Below are positions 45,039-54,510 of a DNA stretch of 64,000 nucleotides, in pieces (positions within the stretch are counted from its first letter, which is position 1; the number at the start of each line of letters is the position of its first letter). The translations under genes and the position numbers were made by a program. The stretch comes from Acinetobacter vivianii. GTDB taxonomy: Bacteria > Pseudomonadota > Gammaproteobacteria > Pseudomonadales > Moraxellaceae. The notes beneath the pieces were generated by a model that saw only the letters and a list, made by a program, of their open reading frames with translations, was not told the DNA's origin and made no database searches. The stretch lies in the NCBI RefSeq assembly GCF_014635885.1, contig NZ_BMDR01000002.1, positions 448,251-512,250 of the forward strand, given 5' to 3'.

Positions 45039-46298
45039 ATGAGAGTGAATGCAGAGCGCTTGTGGCAGATGCTCATGGATATGGCGAAGATCGGTGCGAC
45101 CACGAAAGGCGGAAATACACGATTGGCGCTCACGGATGAAGATATTTCAGGCCGGGCTTTACTGCTTGAGTGGGCGAAGCAGATTAATCTTTCTATTCAT
45201 TATGATGAAGTTGGTAACCTGATTTTGCGCCGTTCAGGGCAAAACCAAACCGCATTACCTATCGCTATGGGCAGCCATTTAGATACCCAGCCAAAGGGTG
45301 GTCGTTTTGACGGAATTTATGGTGTGCTGGCTGGCATGGAAGTGTTACAGCGCTTAGAAGAACAGAATATTGTTACTGACCATCCACTTGAATTGGTGGT
45401 GTGGATGAATGAAGAGGGTGCACGTTTCACTCCTGCAATGATGGGTTCAGCAGCATTCGCTGGCGTATTACCTAAACAGCAAGTTTATGACACCACGGAT
45501 AAAAACGGTATTTCTGTTTATTCGGAGCTGGTTCGTACAGGGCAATTGGGCGATTACCCGCTGGCTCGTCCATTTCAGGCTTATTACGAAGCGCATATTG
45601 AACAAGGACCAGTACTGGAAAGAAACCAGATCTCTATTGGTGTGGTGACAGGTGGTCAAGCCATTCTCTGGTTAGATGTCGAAACCCAAGGTAAAGCTGC
45701 GCATGCTGGTACGACTCCGATGAATATGCGTAAAGATACTATGGTCGGCACGGCAGAAATGATTGTTGCGATTGAAAAATGCATTCTTGAGAAATTCCCA
45801 CAAGGCTTGGTGACATTTGGCGAAATGCAGGTCGCCAATTCATCACGAAATACGATTCCAGGACAGATTCAGTGGACCATTGATCTACGTCATCCAGATG
45901 ATGCAGCACTGAAAGCAATGGAAATCGAAACAACAGCAATCTTATCTCGTCTAGCGATGGAACGAGATCTGGAAGTTCGCGTATCTCAACATTGGCTGAG
46001 TCCAGCGACTTATTTTGATTCGACTTGCGTTGCAACAGTTCAAGAAGCGGTAAACAGTTTGGGATATAGCAACCAGACAATCGTGAGTGGTGCAGGACAT
46101 GATGCAATCAATATCGCAAAACATTGTCCAACGACCATGATCTTTATCCCTTGTATAGATGGTTTAAGCCATAACGAGGCAGAAGATATTTATATGCAAG
46201 ATGCCGCTCAAGGTGCCGATGTGCTGCTGAATGCCATTTTAAATTATGACGCACAGTCAGCCGCACAAGTCGCTCAAAAAAATACAGCAACAGTTTAA
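45039..46298 (+). CDS. M20-family amidohydrolase (N-carbamoyl-amino acid/allantoate hydrolase type)
   Basis: 419 aa. Zinc-site motifs of the HyuC/AllC branch are present: MGSHLDTQPKGGRFDG (His and Asp), VWMNEEGARFTPAMMGS (Glu pair), YYEAHIEQGPVLE, GKAAHAGTTPM in the lid domain and SGAGHDA at the end. Such enzymes release ammonia and CO2 from N-carbamoyl compounds. Being the first gene of a cluster that includes agmatine deiminase and no AguB, it is a candidate N-carbamoylputrescine hydrolase; that is inference. Other carbamoyl substrates remain possible. Confidence 0.85.
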   Translation: MRVNAERLWQMLMDMAKIGATTKGGNTRLALTDEDISGRALLLEWAKQINLSIHYDEVGNLILRRSGQNQTALPIAMGSHLDTQPKGGRFDGIYGVLAGMEVLQRLEEQNIVTDHPLELVVWMNEEGARFTPAMMGSAAFAGVLPKQQVYDTTDKNGISVYSELVRTGQLGDYPLARPFQAYYEAHIEQGPVLERNQISIGVVTGGQAILWLDVETQGKAAHAGTTPMNMRKDTMVGTAEMIVAIEKCILEKFPQGLVTFGEMQVANSSRNTIPGQIQWTIDLRHPDDAALKAMEIETTAILSRLAMERDLEVRVSQHWLSPATYFDSTCVATVQEAVNSLGYSNQTIVSGAGHDAINIAKHCPTTMIFIPCIDGLSHNEAEDIYMQDAAQGADVLLNAILNYDAQSAAQVAQKNTATV

Positions 46299-46375
46299 TT
46301 ATCAACAAATTAACAATGTGTAAGACATGCATGCTGCTGGAATGGAGCATTGCAATAAAGATGGATGGATAGAAG

Positions 46376-47776
46376 ATGAACTCAAAATTACCAGTAGAAG
46401 TAGATATTCAGGATATCTGGCAAAAAGATAAGGATCATGTGATTCACCCGTGGACAGATTTTTCGACATTTAAAGACGAAGGTTCTTTAATTATGTCTAA
46501 AGGTGAAAATGTCTATGTGTATGATGCACAAGGCAATAAATATCTAGATGGTATTGGCGGCCTGTGGTGTGTCAATGTCGGTTATGGTCGTAAAGAAATT
46601 GCGGATGCTGTTGCTGAACAGATCATGGAATTACCTTACTTTTCGCCTTTTGGTCATCAAACCACAGCACCAGCAGCCAAGTTGGCCGCTAAACTTGCTG
46701 AGTTGGCACCGGGTAATCTGAATCATGTGTTTTATGGTTGTGGCGGTTCGGTGGCGAATGATACGGCGGTACGTTTAATTCACCACTATTTCTATCAGAT
46801 TGGTAAGCCGTCCAAGAAAAAATTGATTGCCCGTAAAGATGCTTATCACGGTAGTACCTACATCAGTATGACCTTGACGGGAATTGAAGCCGATCATGTC
46901 GGTTTCGAAATTCACAACGAACTGGTTCATCATGTGTCATGCCCAAATCCATACCGTAAGCCTGCATCACAGTCGATGGAAGATTTCTGTAATGAAAAGG
47001 TTCAGGAACTGGAAGATACGATTCTGAAACTTGGCCCAGATAATGTAGCTGCTTTCTTTGCCGAGCCAATCATGGGTGCAGGCGGGGTGATTGTTCCACC
47101 AGAAGGCTACCATGCCAAAACTTTGGCTGTATGTAAGAAATACAATGTTCTGTATGTGTCTGATGAGGTGGTCACTGCATTTGGTCGCTTAGGTCATATG
47201 TTTGCTTCAGAAGCCGTGTTTGGCATTGTTCCTGACATTATTACCTGTGCAAAAGGGCTTTCTTCAGGCTACTTACCTTTAGGTGCAACCATTATTTCTG
47301 ATGAGATTTATGACGCCATCAGCAAGCCGCATCATGAAGGTGGTTTGCTTACGCATGGCTTTACCTATTCAGGCCATCCAGTGAGTTGTGTGGCAGCACT
47401 GAAGAATATTGAAATTCTGGAAAAAGAAAAGATTTGTGAACATGTTCAAGACATGGGCGTTTACTTTGAAGAGCAATTAAAGACGCTTGCCGATCTGGAA
47501 ATTGTCGGTGAAGTACGCGGCAAAAAATTCATGATGTGTATCGAAAACTTACGTAATAAAGAAACCAAAGAACTATTTGACCGTTCTGTTGGCGTCGGTA
47601 AACGTATTGCGAACCATTGCCAAAAACTCGGTTTGATTGTTCGTCCAGTGGGGCACATGAATGTCTTGTCTCCACCATTGATCTTGACACGTGATCAAAT
47701 TGACTTTGCTGTGAAAACCTTACGTCATGCGATTCAGAATACGATTCAGGAATTAAAAGCTGAAGGTCATTTATAA
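46376..47776 (+). CDS. Class III aminotransferase, probable putrescine/omega-amino acid:pyruvate type
   Basis: 466 aa. PLP features: FYGCGGSVANDTAVRLI, RKDAYHGSTYISMTLTG, VSDEVVTAFGRLGHMF and ITCAKGLSSGYLPLGA, where the Lys binds PLP. The sequence resembles SpuC/Ala-type omega-transaminases that use pyruvate as acceptor. In the context of agmatine deiminase and an aldehyde dehydrogenase it would convert putrescine to 4-aminobutyraldehyde. It begins 77 bp after the M20 gene, probably in one transcript. Beta-alanine or another terminal amine would be alternative substrates. Confidence 0.88.
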   Translation: MNSKLPVEVDIQDIWQKDKDHVIHPWTDFSTFKDEGSLIMSKGENVYVYDAQGNKYLDGIGGLWCVNVGYGRKEIADAVAEQIMELPYFSPFGHQTTAPAAKLAAKLAELAPGNLNHVFYGCGGSVANDTAVRLIHHYFYQIGKPSKKKLIARKDAYHGSTYISMTLTGIEADHVGFEIHNELVHHVSCPNPYRKPASQSMEDFCNEKVQELEDTILKLGPDNVAAFFAEPIMGAGGVIVPPEGYHAKTLAVCKKYNVLYVSDEVVTAFGRLGHMFASEAVFGIVPDIITCAKGLSSGYLPLGATIISDEIYDAISKPHHEGGLLTHGFTYSGHPVSCVAALKNIEILEKEKICEHVQDMGVYFEEQLKTLADLEIVGEVRGKKFMMCIENLRNKETKELFDRSVGVGKRIANHCQKLGLIVRPVGHMNVLSPPLILTRDQIDFAVKTLRHAIQNTIQELKAEGHL

Positions 47777-47982
47777 GCCGAATCTCTTTGTTTCCCAATG
47801 AAAAATCAACTTGCCTCGCGGGGCGAGTTGAGTCTCGCTGATCGATAGAAATAGCGGGAGAACAACAGATGATGTCGATGGAATGAATGAGGAATAAAGC
47901 GGACATGACTGACATGAAGCAGGCTGAAATCCTGTGGGCAGTCACGATGAATACGCTTTAGTACCCGTATGAGAGCAAGCAG
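47777..47982. other. 206-bp structured gap inside the amine cluster
   Basis: A hairpin caacttgcc-tcgcg-gggcgagttg is near 47808-47831 without a T-run. Further on, gactg...cagtc (about 47907-47943) encloses cagg-ctgaaat-cctg. The gap has higher GC than other gaps and no coding frame. It may be an attenuator, processing site or internal leader; no known riboswitch family is recognised. Confidence 0.35.
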
Positions 47983-49398
47983 ATGAAGAATTATATCAAT
48001 GGAAAATGGGAAAATACGACAGGAACATCCCAGATTACGGTGGTCAACCCAGGCAGTGAAGAGGAATTAATCCGATTTACTACGGCTTCCCCACAAGATG
48101 TAGATGCTGCCGTGGCTGCTGCACAAAAGGCACTCGAAAGCTGGAGTTTGACAAGCCCTGAAGAACGCGCGAATTGGTTAAATAAAATTGCCGATGCGAT
48201 TGAAGCAGCAAAAAACACCTTGATTGAACTTTCCCACCGTAACAATGGTAAATCTTCGGAACAAGCACAAGTCGATGTCGACAACAGCATTAAGTGTTAC
48301 CGCTATTATGCCAATCTAGTTAAAAGCTTTGCGTTTAGTCAGGTGACTGAATGTGACGGTGGTATTGAACTGACGCATCAGCAAAATCCCGTCGGTGTGG
48401 TTGCTTTAATTACGCCGTGGAATTTCCCGTTAATCACCAGCGCATGGAAAATCGCACCGGCCCTTGCCGCAGGTTGCACGCTCATCTTTAAACCTTCCGA
48501 GTTGGTGCCTTTGCCTGAATATGCATTTACTCAGCTCTTGGATCAGATCCAGTTTCCTCAGGGTGTATTTAACCTGATTTTGGGAGATGCAGTTGCAGCG
48601 CAGCATTTGGTGACACATCCAGAGGTGAATAAAGTCTCTTTCACTGGTAGCACAGAGGTAGGCATTCATGTGATGCAGGCCGCAGCCCGTTCGGTTAAAC
48701 GCGTCACATTAGAGCTAGGCGGAAAATCGCCGATCCTTATTCTTGAAGATGCAGATCTGGATGAAGCAGTCGATAAAGCACTCGGCGGCATGTTCTATAA
48801 CAGTGGTCAAATGTGTTCTGCGACCTCACGTTTACTGGTGCATCAATCGATTGCCGAACGCTTTTACCAGAAGTTTAAAGCTGCGGTGGAATCGATCATT
48901 TTGGGTTCAGATCTGAGCGGTCCATTTGCAATGGGGCCGATGACGACACAAAAGCAATTCCAGAAAGTTCGTGAGTATTTAAGTATTGCGAAAGACGAAA
49001 AACTCCAAACTTTAATTGATTTTGAGCAAATTGCTGTACCTGAAAAAGGCTTTTTCATTCAGCCGCATGTTTTTGTCAATGTTCCGACAGAAAGCCGATT
49101 GTGGAAAGAGGAAATCTTTGGCCCTGTGATTTGCTGTCGAAGCTTTGAAACTGAAGAAGAAGCCATTCGCCTTGCCAATGACTCGGAGTTTGGTCTGGCT
49201 GCAACCATTATCACAGGGTCTTTGGAGCATGGTAAAAAAATTGCCAAGCGACTTCGCTCTGGTCATATCTGGATTAATTCCCATCAAATGATTCAACCCG
49301 GTTCGTTATGGGGCGGATTCAAAAAGAGTGGCATTGGGCGAGAACTAGGGCAGTCGGGGATGCAAAGTTATCTCGAAGAAAACGTGATTACGCTTTAA
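47983..49398 (+). CDS. Aldehyde dehydrogenase, aminobutyraldehyde/betaine-aldehyde type
   Basis: 471 aa. All ALDH motifs are intact: VALITPWNFPLITSAWK, KPSELVPLPEYAF, FTGSTEVG (NAD loop), LELGGKSPILI (general-base Glu), NSGQMCSATSRLL (catalytic Cys) and EEIFGPVICC. It is closest in flavour to BetB/KauB-like enzymes that oxidise omega-amino aldehydes. In this cluster it would turn 4-aminobutyraldehyde into GABA with NAD(P). It is separated from the aminotransferase by a structured 206-bp gap. Confidence 0.9.
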   Translation: MKNYINGKWENTTGTSQITVVNPGSEEELIRFTTASPQDVDAAVAAAQKALESWSLTSPEERANWLNKIADAIEAAKNTLIELSHRNNGKSSEQAQVDVDNSIKCYRYYANLVKSFAFSQVTECDGGIELTHQQNPVGVVALITPWNFPLITSAWKIAPALAAGCTLIFKPSELVPLPEYAFTQLLDQIQFPQGVFNLILGDAVAAQHLVTHPEVNKVSFTGSTEVGIHVMQAAARSVKRVTLELGGKSPILILEDADLDEAVDKALGGMFYNSGQMCSATSRLLVHQSIAERFYQKFKAAVESIILGSDLSGPFAMGPMTTQKQFQKVREYLSIAKDEKLQTLIDFEQIAVPEKGFFIQPHVFVNVPTESRLWKEEIFGPVICCRSFETEEEAIRLANDSEFGLAATIITGSLEHGKKIAKRLRSGHIWINSHQMIQPGSLWGGFKKSGIGRELGQSGMQSYLEENVITL

Positions 49399-49510
49399 TT
49401 TTGCCAACTGCTGGTTGAATTGGGAAAGGGACTTCTCTGTTCAATAGCACCATCCAAGATGAATAAAAAAGCACTGCGAAAATATTTGCATTGATGCAGG
49501 AGAAACGTGC

Positions 49511-50839
49511 ATGGAAAGCGAAAACAAACGAAAAGGGCTCTCACTATGGCAAGTCGTTGTCATTGGTGTGGCTTATATGGCTCCAGCAACCGTATTTGAT
49601 ACCTTTGGTATTATTTCAAGAGTCACTGAGGGGCGGGTTCCTCTGGCTTATATCTTGGCCTTGTTTGCAATGCTATTGACGGCATTTAGCTATGCACGCT
49701 TTAGTAAACTGACACCAAAATCAGGGTCAGCGTATACCTACACCACTGAAACATGCGGCAAGACAGCGGGTTTTTTTGTGGGCTGGTGTTCGCTTATTGA
49801 TTATCTACTTATTCCGCTGGTTAATGTTTTACTCGCGTCCTTTTATCTCCATGCATTGATGCCTGACATTGCCTATACCACATGGGTGGTGATCATGGTC
49901 GGGATCATTACGTTGATCAATAGCTTTCGTATCAATATTCTGGCGAATTTTAGCTTTATTTTTATCGCAGCCACGATTTCAATGATGCTGGTATTTATTT
50001 TTCTGGTAGTCACAGGGATGGGGCATTCGCAAGGTTATCAAAGCCTAGCGACAATGACACCATTATTTAATGGCAATCCTGAATATCTAACCTTACTGAC
50101 AGGCGTGTCATTGGTGTGTTTCTCTTATTTAGGCTTTGATGCGGTATCGACCTTAGCCCATGAAAGCCGCAATCCGACCAAGACCATTCCTCGGGCAATT
50201 ATGCTCACAACATTATTAGGCGGCCTTATTTTTATTACGGTTTCCTGGTTTGTTCAATTGTCCTTTCCGACATTGGAACAGTTTAAAAATCCAGATGAAG
50301 CCTTACCTGAAATTGCACTCTTTGTCGGGGGCGTATTTTTCCAGTCAGCTTTACTTACCGTACAGATCATGAATGCATTTGCCTCTGGTTTGGCTTCTCA
50401 TGCCAGCGCTTCGCGTTTGCTTTACATCATGGGACGTGATGGTGTGTTTAACCAAAAAATATTCGGTTATGTGAATCACAGATTAGGTACGCCGTTATAT
50501 TCGATTTTCTTCGTCGGCTTGATTTCTCTGTTAGCGATTACTGTTGATTTGGCAACCGTGGTGAGTCTGGTGAGTTTTGGTGCCTTGATTGCCTTCACTA
50601 TGGTGAACTTTTCTGTATTCATGAAATTCTTTGTGATACGTAAAGAGCGCGCAGGTTTAAAAAATATTTTCTTCAATCTATTGCTACCACTGGCGTCGGT
50701 GCTGTGCTTATTAGGTTTGTGGGTACATCTGGAAAAATCAGCGCTGGAATTTGGTGGCGTGTGGTTATTGGCTGGCGTTTTACTGTTGCTTTATAAGCGT
50801 ATCCGCAAACAGCCACTTTCGTTCGGGGCCACGACTTAA
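49511..50839 (+). CDS. APC-superfamily amino acid/polyamine permease
   Basis: 442 aa with twelve hydrophobic segments. The N-terminal GLSLWQVVVIGVAYMAPATVFD, with unwound TM1, and KLTPKSGSAYTYTTETCGKTAGF are the APC signature. LVCFSYLGFDAVSTLAHESRNP is the TM6 region typical of the family. It should import a cationic amine by proton or sodium symport; the genes around it point to agmatine or putrescine. The ribosome site agga lies ~8 nt upstream of ATG 49511. Confidence 0.87.
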   Translation: MESENKRKGLSLWQVVVIGVAYMAPATVFDTFGIISRVTEGRVPLAYILALFAMLLTAFSYARFSKLTPKSGSAYTYTTETCGKTAGFFVGWCSLIDYLLIPLVNVLLASFYLHALMPDIAYTTWVVIMVGIITLINSFRINILANFSFIFIAATISMMLVFIFLVVTGMGHSQGYQSLATMTPLFNGNPEYLTLLTGVSLVCFSYLGFDAVSTLAHESRNPTKTIPRAIMLTTLLGGLIFITVSWFVQLSFPTLEQFKNPDEALPEIALFVGGVFFQSALLTVQIMNAFASGLASHASASRLLYIMGRDGVFNQKIFGYVNHRLGTPLYSIFFVGLISLLAITVDLATVVSLVSFGALIAFTMVNFSVFMKFFVIRKERAGLKNIFFNLLLPLASVLCLLGLWVHLEKSALEFGGVWLLAGVLLLLYKRIRKQPLSFGATT

Positions 50840-50911
50840 ACCGTTTTAATCAATTGATTTGATAATTGAAGATTTGATTTCTAAAAATTTGAAAATATGG
50901 AGACAAAATAT

Positions 50912-51997
50912 ATGGAACAGAATGCGACAACCCCAAATCAGCAAGGTTTTAGCATGCCCGGCGAGTGGTCTACACAAGAAGCTGTATGGATGATCTGGCC
51001 TTATCGTACAGATAACTGGCGTGGAAATGGTGCGCCTGCACAACAGGCTTTTGCACAGGTTGCGGCTGCAATTGCTCAGAAAACGCCAGTATTTATGGCG
51101 GTTCCTCAAGCTGAAATGGAAAAAGCACGTCAGGTTATGCCTGCACAGGTGACTTTGGTTGAAATTGAAAGTGATGATGCATGGACACGCGATACGGGTC
51201 CAACCATTGTCAAAAATGCGCAAGGTCAGAAAAAAGCCATTAATTGGGTGTTTAATGCATGGGGTGGGGAAAATGGTGGATTGTATTTCCCATGGGATCA
51301 AGATCAACTGATTGCAGGCAAAATTGCTGCTCAACATGGCATTGAGACGTACTCGACGCCGCTGATCTTAGAGGGCGGGGCAATTCATGTCGATGGAGAA
51401 GGGACGTTATTGACTACAGCAGAATGCTTGCTCAATCCAAATCGAAATTCACATCTGTCTCATACTCAGATTGAAAACATTCTGCAAGAATGTCTCGGGG
51501 TAACGACTTTTATCTGGCTGCCTCAAGGGGTATTTAATGATGAAACCGATGGGCATGTTGACAATATGTGCTGTTTCGTTCGTCCGGGTGAAGTTGCATT
51601 GCACTGGACAGATGATATCGATGATCCGCAATACGCACGTTCACAAGCCGCATTGAAAGTGCTTGAAAATACGAAAGATGCGAAAGGTCGTCAATTGATA
51701 GTATGGAAGTTACCATCACCGGGCCCACTCTATGCCAGTGGAAATGAGACGGTTGATGTTGATAAGGGCAATGCGATTGAACGTTTTGAAGGAAATCGTT
51801 TGGCGGGTTCTTATGTGAACTATCTGATTAGTAATCAGCAGATTATTTTCCCATTATTGGATGAACGTACCGATGAACAGGTAAAAGCATTGTTCCAGCA
51901 GATGTATCCAGACTATCTCATCACAGGAGTACCAGCGCGAGAAATCTTACTGGGTGGTGGAAATATTCACTGCATTACCCAGCAAATTCCAGCTTAA
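50912..51997 (+). CDS. aguA: Agmatine deiminase
   Basis: 361 aa from ATG 50912, with GGAGA 8 nt upstream. Hallmarks are [73 protein letters not shown] and [11 protein letters not shown] with catalytic Cys354. It hydrolyses agmatine to N-carbamoylputrescine and ammonia in the cytosol. It is the last gene of the cluster. The usual partner AguB (a nitrilase-type amidase) is not encoded in the window. Confidence 0.95.
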   Translation: MEQNATTPNQQGFSMPGEWSTQEAVWMIWPYRTDNWRGNGAPAQQAFAQVAAAIAQKTPVFMAVPQAEMEKARQVMPAQVTLVEIESDDAWTRDTGPTIVKNAQGQKKAINWVFNAWGGENGGLYFPWDQDQLIAGKIAAQHGIETYSTPLILEGGAIHVDGEGTLLTTAECLLNPNRNSHLSHTQIENILQECLGVTTFIWLPQGVFNDETDGHVDNMCCFVRPGEVALHWTDDIDDPQYARSQAALKVLENTKDAKGRQLIVWKLPSPGPLYASGNETVDVDKGNAIERFEGNRLAGSYVNYLISNQQIIFPLLDERTDEQVKALFQQMYPDYLITGVPAREILLGGGNIHCITQQIPA

Positions 51998-52012
51998 GTA
52001 ACGATGCTGTAA

Positions 52013-52058
52013 GCAAGTTGAAACAGAGTCTATACATCTGTAGATCTTTTCAACTTGC
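52013..52058 (+). terminator. Hairpin after aguA
   Basis: gcaagttgaaa (52013-52023) / tttcaacttgc (52048-52058) with a small inner stem acaga/tctgt. No T-run follows, so termination is plausible but not clear. Confidence 0.45.
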
Positions 52059-52454
52059 TCAAGCAACGAATGGATGAAATAATAATAAAAATACTAGAAA
52101 AGTATCATAATTTTAAAGAGATCATCTAAAGCATAAAATGCCCAAAAATTTGAATATCTTTATTCATTTGATGATTGTAATAAGAATGACAAAATCGTGT
52201 AAGCTTAATCTTCATATTTTTTATATAAGAATTTAATATTATTTTTAAATAAAATTAGTTGGTTATGATTTATTTTCTTTACCATATATTAAAAAGTTAA
52301 ACTTGTTTTCCTAAACTGATAAGCAAAAAATGTGAATGAAAAATGAATTTATAAATAATAATAATTATCATTTGTATTGAGTTTTATTTGTTTTTTGTTA
52401 GAATTCCCATAAATTTTAAGCAATCTTTAAGATATCTCTGAATCGGGTGGGAAT
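52059..52454. other. Very AT-rich region upstream of the FepA/CirA-type receptor gene
   Basis: About 400 bp with many A/T runs, including the Fur-like site at 52355-52373. No coding region seen. Confidence 0.4.
52355..52373. promoter_or_regulatory. Fur box
   Basis: aataataataattatcatt matches the GATAATGATAATCATTATC consensus in most positions and is ~80 bp before the receptor start. Confidence 0.65.
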
Positions 52455-54464
52455 ATGTCCAACAAAATAGCACGTCAATCACTCCTCACTATTTCCGTAT
52501 TGGGCGGTATGATGGCGCTTGCACACGCAGCAGAAATTCAAGCGAATAAAGAGGCTGTACAACTGGAAAAGATTGTTATTACAGCAAGTGGATTTGAACA
52601 GGACATTAAAAAAGCAGCAGCATCTATATCTGTGCTCACACAAGAAGAAATTAATAAAAAAGCATATCGGGATGTAACCGATGCTTTAAAAGATGTACCT
52701 GGCGTGGTCGTAACAGGGGGCGGTAGTTCAAGTGATATCAGTATCCGCGGCATGGGCAGTGCGTATACGGTCATTATGGTCGATGGCAAAAAAGTAAATA
52801 CACGTTCGGTACGCCCAAATAGCGACAACTCGGGTATTGAACAAGGCTGGTTACCGAATATTGGCGCCATTGAACGTATTGAAGTGATCCGTGGACCAAT
52901 GTCTGGCTTATATGGTTCAGATGCAATGGGCGGTGTCATCAACATTATTACCAAGAAAAATGTAACTGAATGGACGGGTTCCATCAAGCTTGATACCACG
53001 TTGCAGGAAAATTCTGACTCAGGTAATCAATATCAAACTAATGCTTACATTGCTGGGCCTTTAATTGCCAATCTTTTATCATTTAAAGCCAATGGCCTAT
53101 ATTCTCAACGTGATGAAGATGAAATCTATGGTGGCTATAGTAAGCAAAAAATTCGTGCAGGCGGAGCTGCCTTTAGTCTGACTCCAAATGATGATCACAC
53201 CATTGATCTGGAATATCAACGTTCGATTCAAAACCGTGATGCAACTGTTGGTAAGAGTATTTCACCCATACAAACGGGCAGAAACCCACCAGCAAACTCA
53301 CTCACAGATTACTATCGTACAGAGTATAGTTTGACGCATCGTGGCAAAATTGGTGCGGTAGAAACACATTCTTATATTCAGCGGGAAGAAAACGAAAACC
53401 CGTCACGTAATATGGAAGCGACCAATACAACATTTAATACCATCAATAAAATTAACTTTGGTCGTCAGAGTCTGAGTTTTGGCGGGATGTACCTCAAAGA
53501 AGAATTAGATGACAAAGGTAACCAGTTAAGTGTCGGTGGAGCGAAACCTGTTTCCAATCTTGACCGTTATAGCTGGGCATTATTCGCTGAAAATGCATGG
53601 AATATTGTCGATGACTTCACTTTAACCAGTTCACTACGTTTAGATAAAGATGAAAAATTTGGTGATCACTGGAGCCCGAAAGTGTACGGAGTATGGGGCT
53701 TAAATGATAATTGGGTCATTAAAGGTGGTGTTTCAACTGGTTATAAAACACCAGCACTGCGTGCGACCGTTGCTGAATGGGGACAGGCAACTGGTGGTGG
53801 ACAAAGTAAAGGTGTGATTGTCGGTAATCCTGATTTAAAACCTGAAAAAAGTGTGAACTATGAAATGTCCTTTAACTGGGACAATTTAGATAACCTGACT
53901 GCGGGCCTTACGCTATTCAATAGTGAGTTTAAAGACAAGATCACTGAAATCAGAACCTGTCAGGGGGCATCTGGGTCAATGGGCTGTGACTGGTTGGGGG
54001 AGAAGTTTGACTTTGTGAGCCTGCGTGAGAATGTTGATAAAGCCAATATGCGTGGTGCAGAAGCAACATTTGGCTGGAAAGTCTTACCAAATGTGAACTT
54101 GAGTGCGAATTACACCTTCACGGATACTGAACAAAAGAGTGGCGCGAATAAAGGCAAGCCTTTAAATGAAATGCCTAAACATATGTTCAATACAACCGCA
54201 GACTGGGAAATTAACGATCAGTTCTCAAGCTGGGGACGTGTGAATTACCGTAGTAAGACATCGGATTACTTAAGCCGTACTGCTATGGCAAAAGGTAAAC
54301 CTGCTTATACGATGGTAGATGTGGGGGTAAATTATAAGCCAACGCAAAATATTGCAGTTGCCGCAGGGATCTACAATCTATTTGATAAAGAGATTGATAC
54401 TGCGACCTATAACTATGTGTTAGATGGTCGCCGTTATAATCTTGGTGTGACTTATAGTTTCTAA
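52455..54464 (+). CDS. TonB-dependent catecholate-type receptor (FepA/CirA/PirA-like)
   Basis: 669 aa. The signal peptide ends near AHA-AE (residue ~25). The TonB-box region EKIVITASG is followed by the plug (IKKAAASISVLTQEEIN, DVTDALKDVPGVVV, SIRGMGSAYTVIMVDGKKV, RIEVIRGPMSGLYGSDAMGGVINIITKK) and a barrel ending in YNLGVTYSF. The plug closely follows CirA/FepA-type receptors for ferric enterobactin-like catechols. It uses TonB energy in the outer membrane. The ligand is not fixed. GGTGGGA precedes the ATG, and the upstream Fur box implies iron control. Confidence 0.88.
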   Translation: MSNKIARQSLLTISVLGGMMALAHAAEIQANKEAVQLEKIVITASGFEQDIKKAAASISVLTQEEINKKAYRDVTDALKDVPGVVVTGGGSSSDISIRGMGSAYTVIMVDGKKVNTRSVRPNSDNSGIEQGWLPNIGAIERIEVIRGPMSGLYGSDAMGGVINIITKKNVTEWTGSIKLDTTLQENSDSGNQYQTNAYIAGPLIANLLSFKANGLYSQRDEDEIYGGYSKQKIRAGGAAFSLTPNDDHTIDLEYQRSIQNRDATVGKSISPIQTGRNPPANSLTDYYRTEYSLTHRGKIGAVETHSYIQREENENPSRNMEATNTTFNTINKINFGRQSLSFGGMYLKEELDDKGNQLSVGGAKPVSNLDRYSWALFAENAWNIVDDFTLTSSLRLDKDEKFGDHWSPKVYGVWGLNDNWVIKGGVSTGYKTPALRATVAEWGQATGGGQSKGVIVGNPDLKPEKSVNYEMSFNWDNLDNLTAGLTLFNSEFKDKITEIRTCQGASGSMGCDWLGEKFDFVSLRENVDKANMRGAEATFGWKVLPNVNLSANYTFTDTEQKSGANKGKPLNEMPKHMFNTTADWEINDQFSSWGRVNYRSKTSDYLSRTAMAKGKPAYTMVDVGVNYKPTQNIAVAAGIYNLFDKEIDTATYNYVLDGRRYNLGVTYSF

Positions 54465-54480
54465 GACATCAATTGAAATT

Positions 54481-54510
54481 GAAGGGTAGGGTTGCAAAGC
54501 CTTATCCTTC
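54481..54510. terminator. Hairpin between convergent genes
   Basis: gaagggtaggg (54481-54491) pairs with ccttatccttc (54500-54510) with two G-T pairs. It overlaps the end of the neighbouring minus-strand gene. Confidence 0.4.

Noticed and set aside
50846..51337. 163-aa open frame on the minus strand
   Set aside because: Antisense to agmatine deiminase; no ribosome site or family resemblance.
52538..52999. 153-aa open frame on the minus strand
   Set aside because: It is antisense to the plug domain of the FepA/CirA-type receptor and its composition reflects that gene's codons.
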